From an uncultured Clostridia bacterium (GTDB taxonomy: Bacteria > Bacillota > Clostridia > TANB77 > CAG-508): 40,901 nt of DNA. The translations under genes were made by a program, and so were the position numbers. The first letter of the stretch is position 1. The number at the start of each line of letters is the position of its first letter. The DNA lies in the NCBI GenBank assembly GCA_947627415.1, contig CANQVU010000006.1:1-40901 (forward strand), read 5' to 3'. Below the pieces are notes generated by a model. It made no database searches. It was not told the origin of the DNA and saw only the letters and a program-made list of their open reading frames with translations. Of the stretch, positions 27,133 through 36,815 are shown piece after piece.

Positions 27133-29584
27133 TTATTTTTTTATCTTTTCTTTTATTTGTATTTCATCATCTTTAGCTGTTATTTTTGCAGTATCCCCAG
27201 GTTTTAGGTTTCCATCTAAAATTTCTTCTGCAAGTTTGTCTTCTATCATATTTTGTATTGCACGTCTTAAAGGTCTTGCACCATAATTCGCATCTGTTCC
27301 TTTTTTTATAATTAACTCTTTTGCTTTAGTATCTATTTCTAACTTAATATTTCTTTCACTAATTCTATTTTTTATTTGTTCAAACATAATATCAACTATT
27401 TGACTTAATTCGTTTTCAGTTAATTTATGGAAAACTATTATTTCATCAATACGATTTATAAATTCTGGTCTAAATCCTTTTTTTAACTCTGCCATTACTT
27501 CTTTTTTTGTATTTTCATATTCTTTTTGACTTTGATTATTATCTTTACCAGAAGAAAATCCCAAAGTTTTTTTGTCAGTAATTAATCTTGCTCCAATATT
27601 AGATGTCATAATAATTACGCAATTTTTAAAGTTTACTGTTCTACCATGTGAGTCTGTAAGTCTTCCATCATCTAATATTTGAAGTAACATATTTAAAACA
27701 TCTGGATGAGCCTTTTCTATTTCATCAAATAGAATAACTGAATATGGTTTTCTCCTTATCTTTTCAGTTAATCCTCCTCCTTCATCAAATCCTACATACC
27801 CTGGAGGTGAACCTATCATTTTTGATGTAGAATGGCTTTCCATATATTCAGACATATCTACTCTAATAATAGAATTTTCATCACCGAATAGATTTTCTGC
27901 AAGTGCTTTAGATAATTCTGTTTTCCCAACACCAGTTGGACCTAAAAACATAAATGAACCTATAGGTCTATTTGGATCTTTTAGTCCTACTCTTCCTCTT
28001 TTTATAGCCTTTGCTACTGCAGATACTGCTTCATCTTGGCCAATTACTCTTTCATGCAAAGTCTTTTCTAAATTTTTTAATTTTTCATTTTCATTTTGAT
28101 TAATTTTTTGTGCAGGTATTCCTGTGCTTGAGCTAATTACCTCTGCAATATCCTCTGATGTTATATTTCTAATATCTTTAATATTTTTGTCTTTCCATGT
28201 ACTTTTTTCTTTTTCTAATCTATCTTTTTCGTTATGTTCTTTATCTCTTAATTCTGCCGCTTTTTCAAAATCTTGTACTGCAATTGCTTCTTCTTTTTCC
28301 TTTTCTAATTTTTCAATTTTTTGTTCTAATTTTTTAATTTTATCCGGTTCCGTATAAGTTTTCAATCTTACTTTAGATGATGCCTCATCAATTAAATCTA
28401 TTGCTTTATCTGGTAAAAATCTATCATTAATATATCTACTAGATAATTTTACTGCAGATTCAATTGCTTCATCTGTAATTTTAACATTATGATGTGCTTC
28501 ATATTTATCTCTTAAACCTTTTAATATCTCTATACTATCCCCAATACTTGGCTCATCAACTGTAACTGGTTGAAATCTTCTTTCTAATGCACTATCTTTT
28601 TCAATATATTTTCTATATTCATTTAATGTAGTTGCACCTACTATTTGGACTTCACCTCTTGCAAGTAATGGTTTTAATATGTTCGCTGCATCTATTGCCC
28701 CTTCTGCTGCACCTGCCCCAACAATTGTATGAATTTCATCTATAAATAGAATAACATCTCCTGCCTTCTTTACTTCCTTTAGAGCTTTTTTTATTCTTTC
28801 TTCGAAATCTCCTCTATACTTTGCACCAGCTACCATTCCAGAAATATCAACTGTTACAACTCGTTTGTCTTTTAATGTTTCTGGCACATTTCCTTCTACT
28901 ATTTTTTGTGCTAGTCCTTCAACAACAGCAGTTTTTCCGTACACCTGGTTCTCCAATTAGACATGGATTATTTTTAGTCCTTCTTGATAGTATTTGTATA
29001 ATTCTTTCAATTTCATTTTTTCTTCCTATTACTGGATCTAACTTTCCTTCTTTTGCTACTTTAGTTAGATCACTTCCAAATTGATTAAGTGTTGGTGTTG
29101 AATTGTAACTATTAGGTTTTCCTTTAGGTTTAGAACTCTCATCATTAGTATCTTCATTTATAACTTTTACAATTTCATTGTATAACTTTTGAGGATTAAC
29201 ATTTAAATCAAGCATTATTCTTACAGCAATACTATCTGCTTCTCTCATAATACCTATTAATAAATGTTCTGTTCCAATAAAATCTGAACCTAATTTACGT
29301 GCTTCCATGAAAGCATTTTCAATTACTCTTTTGGTTCTAGGGGTAAAACCTATAGTTTGATTACTTCTTGTTTCTCCGGTTCCAATTAGTTCTTCTATTT
29401 TTTCAAGAACTGCTTCTGATGTAACATTTTGATTTTCTAAAACTTTATTTGCAATACCTGAGCCTTCTTTTACTAACCCATATAATAAATGCTCTGTTCC
29501 TATATAATTATGTCCAAGTTCTATTGCTATTTCATTTGAAATTTCAAGAGCTTTTTCAGCCCTCGCTGTAAATTTATATGTCAT
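27133..29584 (-). CDS. clpC: ClpC AAA+ unfoldase, needs +1 shift at CGG in Walker A
   Basis: ClpC unfolds proteins for the ClpP protease and acts with McsB-marked substrates. The N-terminal frame from ATG 29584 (AAAGGAGG) contains the two Clp N repeats ([29 protein letters not shown]) and runs to CLIGEPGV, where CGG stands at 28939-28937. Without the [17 protein letters not shown] continues the first Walker A, followed by a UVR/middle domain, the second ATPase ([14 protein letters not shown]) and the C-terminal domain. The joined product is about 816 residues, and 2452 bases is 3n+1. The shift codon is the invariant Gly of GxxGxGKT, so no functional protein can arise without it. Confidence 0.95.
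28937..28939 (-). other. In-frame CGG +1 shift site (clpC)
   Basis: Context on the coding strand is GGT-GTA-C-GGA-AAA-ACT. The zero frame ends at TGA after six codons. The +1 frame gives [13 protein letters not shown]. Confidence 0.93.
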
Positions 29585-29599
29585 ATTATTATACCTCCT

Positions 29600-29805
29600 T
29601 TTATTTATATGTATATAAATTGTTGTTTGTAGAATAGAATTGATTTTTAAATCTGTAGGAGCGGGCCCCGTATTTATTTGTTTTTTATCGGGTGGACACA
29701 AGGCCCACCCCTACAGTGTTTGCAATTAATTTAATCTGTGGTTTACCCAGAGGGAAAATTCGGGACTGTCCTGAATTCACCGAACATGATACAAATTACA
29801 ATTTA
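29600..29805. repeat. Composite repeat between mcsB and clpC
   Basis: Edges AAATTGTTGTTTGTAGAATAG (near 29617, given here as its first 20-odd bases only in part) and ACAAATTACAATTTAT are present. The interior resembles 1-60 and 200-324: a CGGGTGGACACAAGGCCCACC tract, GTTTACCCAGAGGGAAAATTC and GGGACTGTCCTGAATTC. It separates two operon genes by 221 bases. Confidence 0.75.
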
Positions 29806-30823
29806 TCATTCACTAATAATCTGTTTTATAACTTCTGCTCTTTTTATATCTCTGTCATAGCTATCTAATGTTTGTCCTAAATATTTTTGAAGATTAGCTG
29901 GTTTTGTATATACTTGAAGTTTTTTTACTTTTAAATCATTCATCTCTTTAATTATACCCATATCTGTTCCAAGTTTTACATCTGACAACAAATTATTGCA
30001 TTCTTCTGATGAGAGCTTTCTGCTATTTACAAGTATTCCATATGATCTATATACTCTATCCTCTAATTCAATTTCTTTTTTAGTAAGTATCTTTCTTGCT
30101 AACTTTTCTTGTTCTATAACTTTGTCTGTTATTATTTTTAAATTCTTTATTATTTCTTCTTCAGAAATTCCAAGAGATTGTTTATTAGATATTTGATAAA
30201 TATCTCCGTGCCACTGAAGTTCCTTCTCCATAAACTCCTCTAATATTCATATCAAAACTATTTACCGCTTCTAGTACTTTTCTTACATTTCTTGTTTTAC
30301 TCAAAGCTGGTAGATGTACCATAATAGATGCTCTAAGTCCAGTACCAACATTTGTAGGACAACTTGTTAAAAATCCGTATTTATCATGATATGAATATGG
30401 AATTAATTCTTCTAATTTCTTGTCTATTTCAACTGCTAAATTTAAAGAATTTTCCAATTCTAAACCAGCTGATAGAACTTGAATTCTTAAATGATCTTCC
30501 TCATTTATCATTATACATATGTTTTCGTCATCATTAATAGCAATTGCTCCTATTTCACCTTTATTATATGCAAATTCTGGACTTATTAGATGTTTTTCAA
30601 CTAATGTTATCTTTGTGATATCATCTAAATCTTTAAGCCTAATTAATTTTAACCCATATCCTAAATTAGAGATTGCACTCTCCATTACTTCTATTATTTT
30701 AATAGCATCCTTTTTTGTATACCTATTAACAAATGGATATCCCTTTATATTTCTTGCAAGTCTTATTCTTGTACTACAAACTACATCTCCGACATTACCT
30801 GACTGTAAATACCAATTTAACAT
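29806..30823 (-). CDS. mcsB: McsB protein-arginine kinase, needs +1 shift at CGG
   Basis: McsB phosphorylates arginines, inactivating CtsR and marking proteins for ClpCP. The N-terminal part has STRIRLARNIKGYPF, the ATP-grasp of guanido kinases, TSCPTNVGTGLRASIMVHLP and NIRGVYGEGTSVA, then CGG at 30208-30206 and a stop seven codons on. Dropping C gives GDIYQISNKQSLGISEEEI and a complete C-terminus to 29806: about 338 residues, with 1018 bases being 3n+1. The McsB signature GTSVAGDIYQISN spans the site exactly. It lies between mcsA and clpC, but with repeats on both sides. Confidence 0.95.
30206..30208 (-). other. In-frame CGG +1 shift site (mcsB)
   Basis: Context on the coding strand is GTG-GCA-C-GGA-GAT-ATT. 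The zero frame ends at TAA seven codons later. The +1 frame gives TSVA-G-DIYQISN. Confidence 0.93.
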
Positions 30824-30867
30824 TTATAATACCTCCTATTTATAAATAGTACTTTGTTTTAAATATC

Positions 30868-30985
30868 TATGTAAAATAGTTTGATATAATTTTTTTAAGA
30901 CATCCTTTCTCACAAAAATTATCATTTCATAATAATTTTGAATTCCAAGCTTCTATCTCAAAAATTATATTTAAACTATTTTACT
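30868..30985. mobile_element. Diverged MITE-like element between mcsA and mcsB
   Basis: It starts near GTAAAATAGTTTGATATAAT and ends TTTAAACTATTTTAC, with the same internal palindrome (AAAATTATCATTTCATAATAATTTT, arms of about ten bases) as the copies at 12653 and 19677. It lacks their outer AAATTGT-type ends. It sits inside the ctsR operon. Confidence 0.75.
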
Positions 30986-30995
30986 AATTTTTATA

Positions 30996-31568
30996 TTATT
31001 TATCATCTAACTTTTTAATTTGATCTCTAATTTTTGCTGCATCTTCATATCTCTCATCTGCTATTGCTTTTTTCAAGTCTCTTTGTAAGTCGTCAATTTT
31101 GCTACCTTCATTTGTTGTTTTTTCATTTTTTGGGTTACTGTGGGCATCGACCTCTACAGACATATTTTTTTCATTTAATGAACTATTTAATGCTTTTCTT
31201 CCTAAATGTTTATTACTTCCGTGTAATCTTCTTAAAATACTATCTATTTTACTAGAAAACACATCATAACAGTCTGGACAACCAAATTTTCCTTGATTTA
31301 TAAATTCATCATAAGTCATATTGCAATTATCGCATTTTAACTCTTTTACGCTTTGAAATAGTGGCATAAATTCAGGTGAATTATAGTCCTCATCTTCTAA
31401 TAATCCACCAAAAAAGCTAGAAAAATCAATAGGCATATTAAAGTTAATATTATCTAATCCCAATTTATGACTACATTCCTCGCATAACATCATTTCTTTC
31501 TTCTCTCCATTTATAATTTCTGTATACTTTACATTAGCTTCATTTTTATTGCATTTTTGACATAGCAT
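30996..31568 (-). CDS. mcsA: McsA, zinc-binding activator of McsB
   Basis: The 190-residue protein has an N-terminal zinc module (MLCQKCNKNEA and MLCEECSHKLG), a second CxxC pair (LKCDNCN and GCPDCYDVF) and a C-terminal UVR motif (DDLQRDLKKAIADERYEDAA). This is the McsA architecture; McsA activates the kinase McsB. AAGGAGG precedes ATG 31568. It is the only gene of the four-gene operon with no CGG shift; its sole CGG triplet spans CAC GGA. Confidence 0.93.
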   Translation of the reverse strand: MLCQKCNKNEANVKYTEIINGEKKEMMLCEECSHKLGLDNINFNMPIDFSSFFGGLLEDEDYNSPEFMPLFQSVKELKCDNCNMTYDEFINQGKFGCPDCYDVFSSKIDSILRRLHGSNKHLGRKALNSSLNEKNMSVEVDAHSNPKNEKTTNEGSKIDDLQRDLKKAIADERYEDAAKIRDQIKKLDDK

Positions 31569-31639
31569 ATTAATTACCTCCTTAAAATTAATATCTAGGG
31601 TCTATCCCTTTTGAGACAAATGTCGCATGGGGACTGTTC

Positions 31640-32090
31640 CTAATCTACCAAATTCAAAATCATGTTTTTGAATATACTTGCTCTTAAAGTGTCTTTCATT
31701 TCTTGTGGTACTGTAAGTACATTATCACTTGTTGCCACTTTTAAAAGTTTTGCTTCTATTTCACTTATAATGTTGTATGATAGGAAATTGCTTATAAATA
31801 TATCTACTTCATTTGATGTTATTTTATCCCCCATATTTGATATTATATGCATTAAATAATTGCTTTTTGTTATATTTATTTTCTTTATTCTTATATGTCC
31901 TCCGACCTCCACGTCTACTTTCTACATAGTATCCTTGCGATGGTCTAAACCTTGTAGATATTACGTAATTGATTTGAGATGGTACACAATTAAACTTTTC
32001 TGCAAGTTCGTTCCTTTGTATTTCTATATACTCTTGTTCATCATCAAATAAGTCTTTTATGAATTCTTCTATTATATCTGTTATTTTCAT
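31640..32090 (-). CDS. ctsR: CtsR repressor of class III stress genes, needs +1 shift at CGG
   Basis: CtsR represses clp genes and is inactivated by heat and McsB. The N-terminal frame MKITDIIEEFIKDLFDDEQ..., with VPSQINYVISTRFRPSQGYYVESRRGG, reaches CGG at 31904-31902 and would drift for about 20 codons to a stop. Skipping C gives GGHIRIKKINITKSNYLMHII and the C-terminal dimer domain to 31640: about 149 residues, with 451 bases being 3n+1. The site lies in the glycine-rich loop (RRGGGG) that contacts DNA in known CtsR. Operator-like repeats lie directly upstream. Confidence 0.95.
31902..31904 (-). other. In-frame CGG +1 shift site (ctsR)
   Basis: Context on the coding strand is GGA-GGT-C-GGA-GGA-CAT. 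The +1 frame gives SRRGG-G-GHIRIKK, the CtsR winged loop. Confidence 0.93.
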
Positions 32091-32110
32091 ATATCATGCT
32101 CACCTCTTTT

Positions 32111-32133
32111 TTTGACTTTGACTTTCTTTGACT
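32111..32133 (-). promoter_or_regulatory. CtsR operator (tandem heptads) upstream of ctsR
   Basis: The coding strand reads AGTCAAAGAAAGTCAAAG followed by TCAAA, that is, two or three direct GTCAAA heptads in CtsR-box spacing (known consensus RGTCAAANANRGTCAAA). It overlaps the expected transcription start, which implies autorepression. Confidence 0.8.
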
Positions 32134-32139
32134 ATTAAT

Positions 32140-32167
32140 ATTATATCATCTTTTTATAACTTCTCAA
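32140..32167 (-). promoter_or_regulatory. Sigma-A-type promoter of ctsR
   Basis: On the minus strand, TTGAGA (32167-32162) and TATAAT (32145-32140) have a 16-base spacer, just ahead of the CtsR operator. Confidence 0.65.
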
Positions 32168-32374
32168 ATCATATTTACTTTATTTATAAAACTAATTCTT
32201 GTTTTATTGCTTGTTTTTATATTGTTTTCTTTGTATATCTCTTTTTTTCTTAATTTTTTATACTGATTCTATCTCTTATCCCCTATATTTGTTTAATAAA
32301 ATTTTGATTAATATTCTTGAATTTCTATTTTGTACATATTTTTATTAATTTTGGAAAAACTTATTAAAGATTAA

Positions 32375-32480
32375 ATAAATTGTAATTTGTTTGTGTGAGG
32401 GGAATTCTAGGGACTGTCCCTAAAAATCACCAATTTTGGGGATTTTTGGGACTGTCCTGAATTCCCCGAACATAAAATTT
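32375..32480. repeat. Composite repeat before gerAA
   Basis: It begins AAATTGTAATTTGTTTG and contains GGGACTGTCCCTAAAAATC and GATTTTTGGGACTGTCCTG, which pair as a long imperfect hairpin, with the CACCAATTTTGG segment also seen near 270 and 37510. No gene lies in the 420 bases between ctsR and gerAA; the rest (32170-32370) is featureless AT-rich DNA. Confidence 0.65.
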
Positions 32481-32510
32481 ACTTAAAACAAAATCTAAAT
32501 TGGGGGTTTT

Positions 32511-34220
32511 ATGAAAAATTTAAAAAATTTGCTTACTAATATATTTTTGTATAAAGAACCTCGGAGATACTTATGAGTTCTCTCTTCCTGAAAATGGTGA
32601 TGAAAATAAGTCTAATGAAAATATAAATAATGTACAACCAAGCAGTAGCCAAGCTAAGCAAAATATTTATAATAGCCTAAATGTAAATTTAGATTATATT
32701 AAGGTTAAATATAATACTCTTATAAATAGTGACATTAAACTTAGAGAATTTAAATTAAATATTAAGGGTAAAGAATACAATTCTCTACTTTTATTTATTG
32801 ATGGGATGATAGATTCTGAAAGTATAAATAATTTTATATTAAGACCTCTTATGTCAAAAGATAATAATTCTGTAAAACAAAATCCCTCTGTTGTTACAAA
32901 TAATATTACTGTTAGAAGAGTAAAAAAATTTAATCTAGAGGACTATATATATAATTCATTAGTACCTCAAAATACAATAAAAAAAGTGTATGATTTTGAA
33001 GAAGCTTTTTCTAGTGTTAATATGGGAGATTGTGCTTTATTTATAGATACCCTTTCTTTAGCATTTGTTATTGATGTTAAAGGTTTTGAAGCTAGAAGTA
33101 TTTCAGAACCTAAAAATGAGGTTGTAGTAAGAGGTTCTCAAGAATCGTTTGTAGAGAAACTAAGAACTAATACTTCTATGATTAGAAGATTAATAAGTAA
33201 TGAAAATTTAATAATTGAAAGTACTTCTGTTGGTAAAGTAAGTAAAACAAAAGTTGCTATTTGTTACATTAAAACTATAGCTAATAGTGATTTAGTTGCT
33301 GAGGTTAAATATAGAATAAACAATCTCGATGTGGATAATATTATTTCTTCTGGTCAATTAGAACAGTTAATTCAAGATAATAGTTCACTTATATTCCCTC
33401 AAATAATTGCAACTGAGAGACCTGATAAAGCTGCAAATCATATGTTAGAAGGAAGAGTTGTAGTTATTGTCGATGGAACTCCATACTGTCTTATAATGCC
33501 TGGTGTATTTATAGATTTTTTATCATCTCCAGAAGATGTTAATTTAAGATTTCAATATGCAAATCTATTAAAAATAATTAGAATTTTTGCATTTATTATA
33601 ACCTTGTTTCTACCTGGCATTTACGTCGCTATTACTAATTATCATACTGAGCTACTGCCCACAGAGCTTTTATTTACAATAGCCGCCGCTAGGAATACGG
33701 TTCCTTTTCCTGTTATATTTGAAATACTTTTAATGGAGTTCTCTTTTGAGTTAATTCGAGAGGCAGGTCTTAGAGTTCCTACCCCTATAGGTCCAACTAT
33801 TCGGAATTGTAGGTGCATTAATACTTCGGGGAGGCATCGGTAAGTGCAAATTTAGTAAGCCCAATTTTAATAATTATAGTAGCAATTACTGCAATTTGTT
33901 CATTTGCAATTCCTGACTTTTCTCTTGGATTCACTTTAAGAATTCTTAGATTTCTATATATTATATTAGGATATATTGCTGGATTCTTAGGAATTGCTAT
34001 TGGAATATTTGTACAACTTGCTATACTTGCAAATAGTAAATCTTTTGGTGTTGCATATTTAGCTCCATACTTACCAGTTACAAATTTAAATACTGATGCA
34101 TCTTACTTTGTTCCTCCTATGTGGAATAGGAAAAAAAGAGCAGATTTTTTAAATACAAAGCAACCTAAATCTCAAGGGAAAATAAGTATGAAATGGAAAT
34201 TTTGGAAAGGAAATAAATAA
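32511..34220 (+). CDS. gerAA: Spore germination protein GerAA, needs three +1 shifts at CGG
   Basis: GerAA-type proteins form the inner-membrane nutrient receptor of spores with GerAB and GerAC. ATG 32511 follows GGGGG. The frame shifts at CGG 32562 (KEP-G-DTYEFSLP), continues through LFIDGMIDSESI, LEGRVVVIVDGTP and LPTELLFTIAAARNTVPFPV, shifts again at 33802 (PTI-G-IVGALIL) and at 33827 (LIL-G-EASVSANLVSP), then runs through the last membrane helices to 34220. The product is about 568 residues, full size. Three extra bases total one codon, so the gene returns to its original register. All three sites are conserved glycines or glycine positions of the family. Confidence 0.93.
32562..32564 (+). 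other. In-frame CGG +1 shift site 1 (gerAA)
   Basis: Context is GAA-CCT-C-GGA-GAT-ACT at codon 18. The zero frame ends at TGA four codons on. Confidence 0.88.
33802..33804 (+). other. In-frame CGG +1 shift site 2 (gerAA)
   Basis: Context is ACT-ATT-C-GGA-ATT-GTA. The +1 frame gives PTPIGPTI-G-IVGALIL, strongly conserved in GerA/SpoVAF proteins. Confidence 0.9.
33827..33829 (+). other. In-frame CGG +1 shift site 3 (gerAA)
   Basis: Context is ATA-CTT-C-GGG-GAG-GCA, only 25 bases after site 2. The second +1 step gives GALIL-G-EASVSANLVSP. The TCGGTA a few bases on spans codons (TCG GTA) and is read normally. Confidence 0.88.
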
Positions 34221-34223
34221 TAT

Positions 34224-35318
34224 ATGAATTCATTGCAAAAAATAGGAAAATTTGAGGCAATCGCATTAATTATTATGATTACAATTAATCAAATAATTTT
34301 TAATCTCCCAAATACAATTATTATGAATACAGGATCTTCTGCTTGGCTTAATGTAATTTTTGTTAGCATAATTGCTATCTTGTTTTGTTTACTAATTTGT
34401 AAATTGTTTAAAAACTTTCCTACTCAAGATATTGTAGATGTTTCTGAATATTTAGGTGGTAAAATATTAAAATTAATTGTTGGAATATTATATATATTAT
34501 TTTTTATTTTTATAGCAAGTATTTTCTTAAGATATCTATCAAGTAGTTTAAAACTTATATATTTTGAAAAAACACCTATTGTTTTTTTATTGATATTATT
34601 TCTAATTCCAGTAGCTTTTGCAGTCAAATTAGGAATTAAACCAACATCACAAGTTAATCTTATACTTACACCCATAGTTTTATTAAGCATGATTATAATA
34701 CTTTTTTCAACAGTTAAAGATTTTGTTCCAGAAAGGATTTTACCTATATTTGGTTTTGGAATAGATAAAACATTTTTAATTGGATTAAATAATATTTTTA
34801 CATTTGCTTGTTTTGGATATCTTTATTTTTTAATACCTATTCTTAAAAATCCAGAAGATTTTAAAAAAATAGCAATCACTTCTACTATAGTTTCTGCAAT
34901 ATACCTGTTTCTAAGTGTTATATGCTTACTTATGCTATTCCCATTTGTTGCTTTTTCGGATGAAATGCTTTCTATATATTTACTTACAAGATTAATTGAA
35001 TTTGGAAAATTTTTTCAAAGAATTGACGCTATTTTTATTTTTATTTGGATATTATCAACTTTTTCTTTTTTAAGTATAACTGCAGAATTTATATCTAGAA
35101 TTTTTAAAAAATTAACTAAAATAAAAAATCATAAAGAAATGAGTTTTAGCATATGTAGTATAATTTTTAGTATTGCTCTTATATTTAATGGTATATCAGA
35201 CATGAAATATGTGCAAAATGTATTATTAAAATATATTGTTATTTTAGTTGTTTTTGTAATAAGTTTAATAATTTTAATATTAGCAAATTTAAAGAATAAA
35301 AGAAAAAAAGTACTATGA
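34224..35318 (+). CDS. gerAB: Spore germination protein GerAB (APC-type permease)
   Basis: The 364-residue protein is almost wholly hydrophobic with about ten membrane helices. It begins NSLQKIGKFEAIALIIMITI and has a typical GerAB layout of an amino acid permease. GerAB is the ligand-sensing membrane subunit of the germinant receptor. It starts four bases after gerAA and its stop overlaps an in-frame gerAC ATG, so the three are co-translated. Its single CGG triplet spans TCG GAT. Confidence 0.9.
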   Translation: MNSLQKIGKFEAIALIIMITINQIIFNLPNTIIMNTGSSAWLNVIFVSIIAILFCLLICKLFKNFPTQDIVDVSEYLGGKILKLIVGILYILFFIFIASIFLRYLSSSLKLIYFEKTPIVFLLILFLIPVAFAVKLGIKPTSQVNLILTPIVLLSMIIILFSTVKDFVPERILPIFGFGIDKTFLIGLNNIFTFACFGYLYFLIPILKNPEDFKKIAITSTIVSAIYLFLSVICLLMLFPFVAFSDEMLSIYLLTRLIEFGKFFQRIDAIFIFIWILSTFSFLSITAEFISRIFKKLTKIKNHKEMSFSICSIIFSIALIFNGISDMKYVQNVLLKYIVILVVFVISLIILILANLKNKRKKVL

Positions 35319-35329
35319 AAGAGGTTTTT

Positions 35330-36562
35330 ATGAAAACAAAAATAATAGCTATTTTACTAATTATAATATTTTGTTTATTTACCTTAAGCGGTTGCTATGA
35401 TGCTGAAGGTTTAGAGGCATTAGCTTATGCTGTTGCAATTGGTATAGATAAAGGTGAAAGTGATCAAATAAGAATTAGTCTTCAATTTGCTATACTTAGT
35501 AATAGTTCTGGTGGCAGTGGTGGAAGCAGTAGTCAATCACAAGAATCTACTGTTACTACTGTTGACTGCGCATCTATTGATTCTGGTATTGCTTTGGTAA
35601 ATAGCTATATAAGTAAAAAAGTTAACCTTTCCCATTGTAAAGCTATTGTTATATCTGAAGAACTGGCCTATGAGGGTATTTCAGAATATATATATACATT
35701 AGTTAACAATTTAGAGCTTAGACCTAATTGTAATATTATAATTAGTAGGTGTAAAGCTTCTGATTATTTAGAAAATTCTCAACCAACTCTTGAAAGTGTA
35801 TCTGCAAGATACTATGAATTTACATTAAATTCTAGTGAATATACTGGATTTACTGAGAATGTTCAATTATCAAACTTTTATTCCGATATGCTTAGTAGTA
35901 CAAGTCAAGCGCATGCAATATTAGGAGGAATTAATACAGATGCAACACATGAGACTCACTCGGATCTACCATCATATGATACTGAAGGTTCATATAAGGC
36001 GGATGAGACGCCAATAAAAAGTGAAACTGGACTTGAAAACATGGGTATAGCTGTATTTAAAAGTGATAAATTAGTTGGTGAATTAACTGGCATGGAATCA
36101 TTATGTCATTTACTAGTAGTTAATAAATTTGAAAGTGCAATGATTAGCATTCCTAATCCTTATGATACAAATTCTGTAATAAGTCTATATATAACTTATG
36201 CTAAAAAACCTAAAACTTCTGCTAAACTTATAAATGGTACTCCATATATTGAGTGTAATATTAGCCTTACAGGAAGTATACTATCTTTAGATGAAGATTT
36301 AAATTATTCAGATGAAAATACTTTAAAAATCATAGAAGATTATGCTAACTCCTATATGGAGCAAAATATATCATCTTATTTATATAAAACATCCAAAGAA
36401 TTTAAATCTGACATTGGAAATTTTGGAAGACATGTAATTAGTAATTATTCTAATTGGGATAATTGGATAGAATCTGATTGGTTATATAATTATGAAAATG
36501 CATTTTTTTCAGTAAATGTTAATACTTCTATACAAAGTAGTCAGTTATATACCAAATTATAA
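35330..36562 (+). CDS. gerAC: Spore germination lipoprotein GerAC
   Basis: The protein of about 410 residues starts with a lipoprotein signal, IIAILLIIIFCLFTLSGCYD, lipobox LSGC. Downstream, CYDAEGLEALAYAVAIGIDKG and LVNSYISKKVNLSHCKAIVI are typical of GerAC. A Gly/Ser-rich linker (SGGSGGSSSQS) lies near residue 65. It is lipidated and sits at the outer face of the spore inner membrane. I chose ATG 35330 (GAAAGAGG upstream) over the ATG at 35315, which overlaps gerAB. No in-frame CGG. Confidence 0.9.
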   Translation: MKTKIIAILLIIIFCLFTLSGCYDAEGLEALAYAVAIGIDKGESDQIRISLQFAILSNSSGGSGGSSSQSQESTVTTVDCASIDSGIALVNSYISKKVNLSHCKAIVISEELAYEGISEYIYTLVNNLELRPNCNIIISRCKASDYLENSQPTLESVSARYYEFTLNSSEYTGFTENVQLSNFYSDMLSSTSQAHAILGGINTDATHETHSDLPSYDTEGSYKADETPIKSETGLENMGIAVFKSDKLVGELTGMESLCHLLVVNKFESAMISIPNPYDTNSVISLYITYAKKPKTSAKLINGTPYIECNISLTGSILSLDEDLNYSDENTLKIIEDYANSYMEQNISSYLYKTSKEFKSDIGNFGRHVISNYSNWDNWIESDWLYNYENAFFSVNVNTSIQSSQLYTKL

Positions 36563-36583
36563 ATTGATTAAATGGAGGAGTTT

Positions 36584-36751
36584 ATGAGAATTTTAGTCAT
36601 TATATTATCAATAATAATATTTATAAAAACTGTAAGTTATGGAATTTACGAATTAAAAGATAACAATAAAGTTGGTGGAATCACCGTAATTGTTGTTGCC
36701 ACACTGGCTCTAATACTGCCTAACTTGATGATATTGATAAGAGGCGTTTAA
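36584..36751 (+). CDS. Small membrane protein at the end of the ger operon
   Basis: This 55-residue frame starts at ATG 36584 with AATGGAGGAG well placed upstream, 21 bases past gerAC. It encodes two membrane segments: MRILVIILSIIIFIKTVSYG, then GGITVIVVATLALILPNLMI. Small hydrophobic GerD-type or GerX-like accessory proteins do occur in ger operons, but I cannot assign a family. Its position and ribosome site make it likely to be translated. Confidence 0.6.
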   Translation: MRILVIILSIIIFIKTVSYGIYELKDNNKVGGITVIVVATLALILPNLMILIRGV

Positions 36752-36782
36752 ATCTTAACAAATAGTGAAAAATGAATGTGAA

Positions 36783-36812
36783 AAAATTGGCTTTTATGAA
36801 AGCCAATTTTTT
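36783..36812. terminator. Bidirectional hairpin terminator
   Basis: AAAATTGGCTTT and AAAGCCAATTTT flank a short loop, ending the ger operon and, from the other side, secG. Confidence 0.8.
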
Positions 36813-36815
36813 ATT

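Noticed and set aside
33836..33843. A fourth CGG shift in gerAA at GCATCGGTAA
   Set aside because: After the third step this CGG spans TCG GTA and the reading EASVSANLVSP matches the family, so no further shift is needed.
34224..35318. GerAB as an amino acid transporter of vegetative cells
   Set aside because: Gene order gerAA-gerAB-gerAC with overlapping ends makes the germinant receptor role much more likely.
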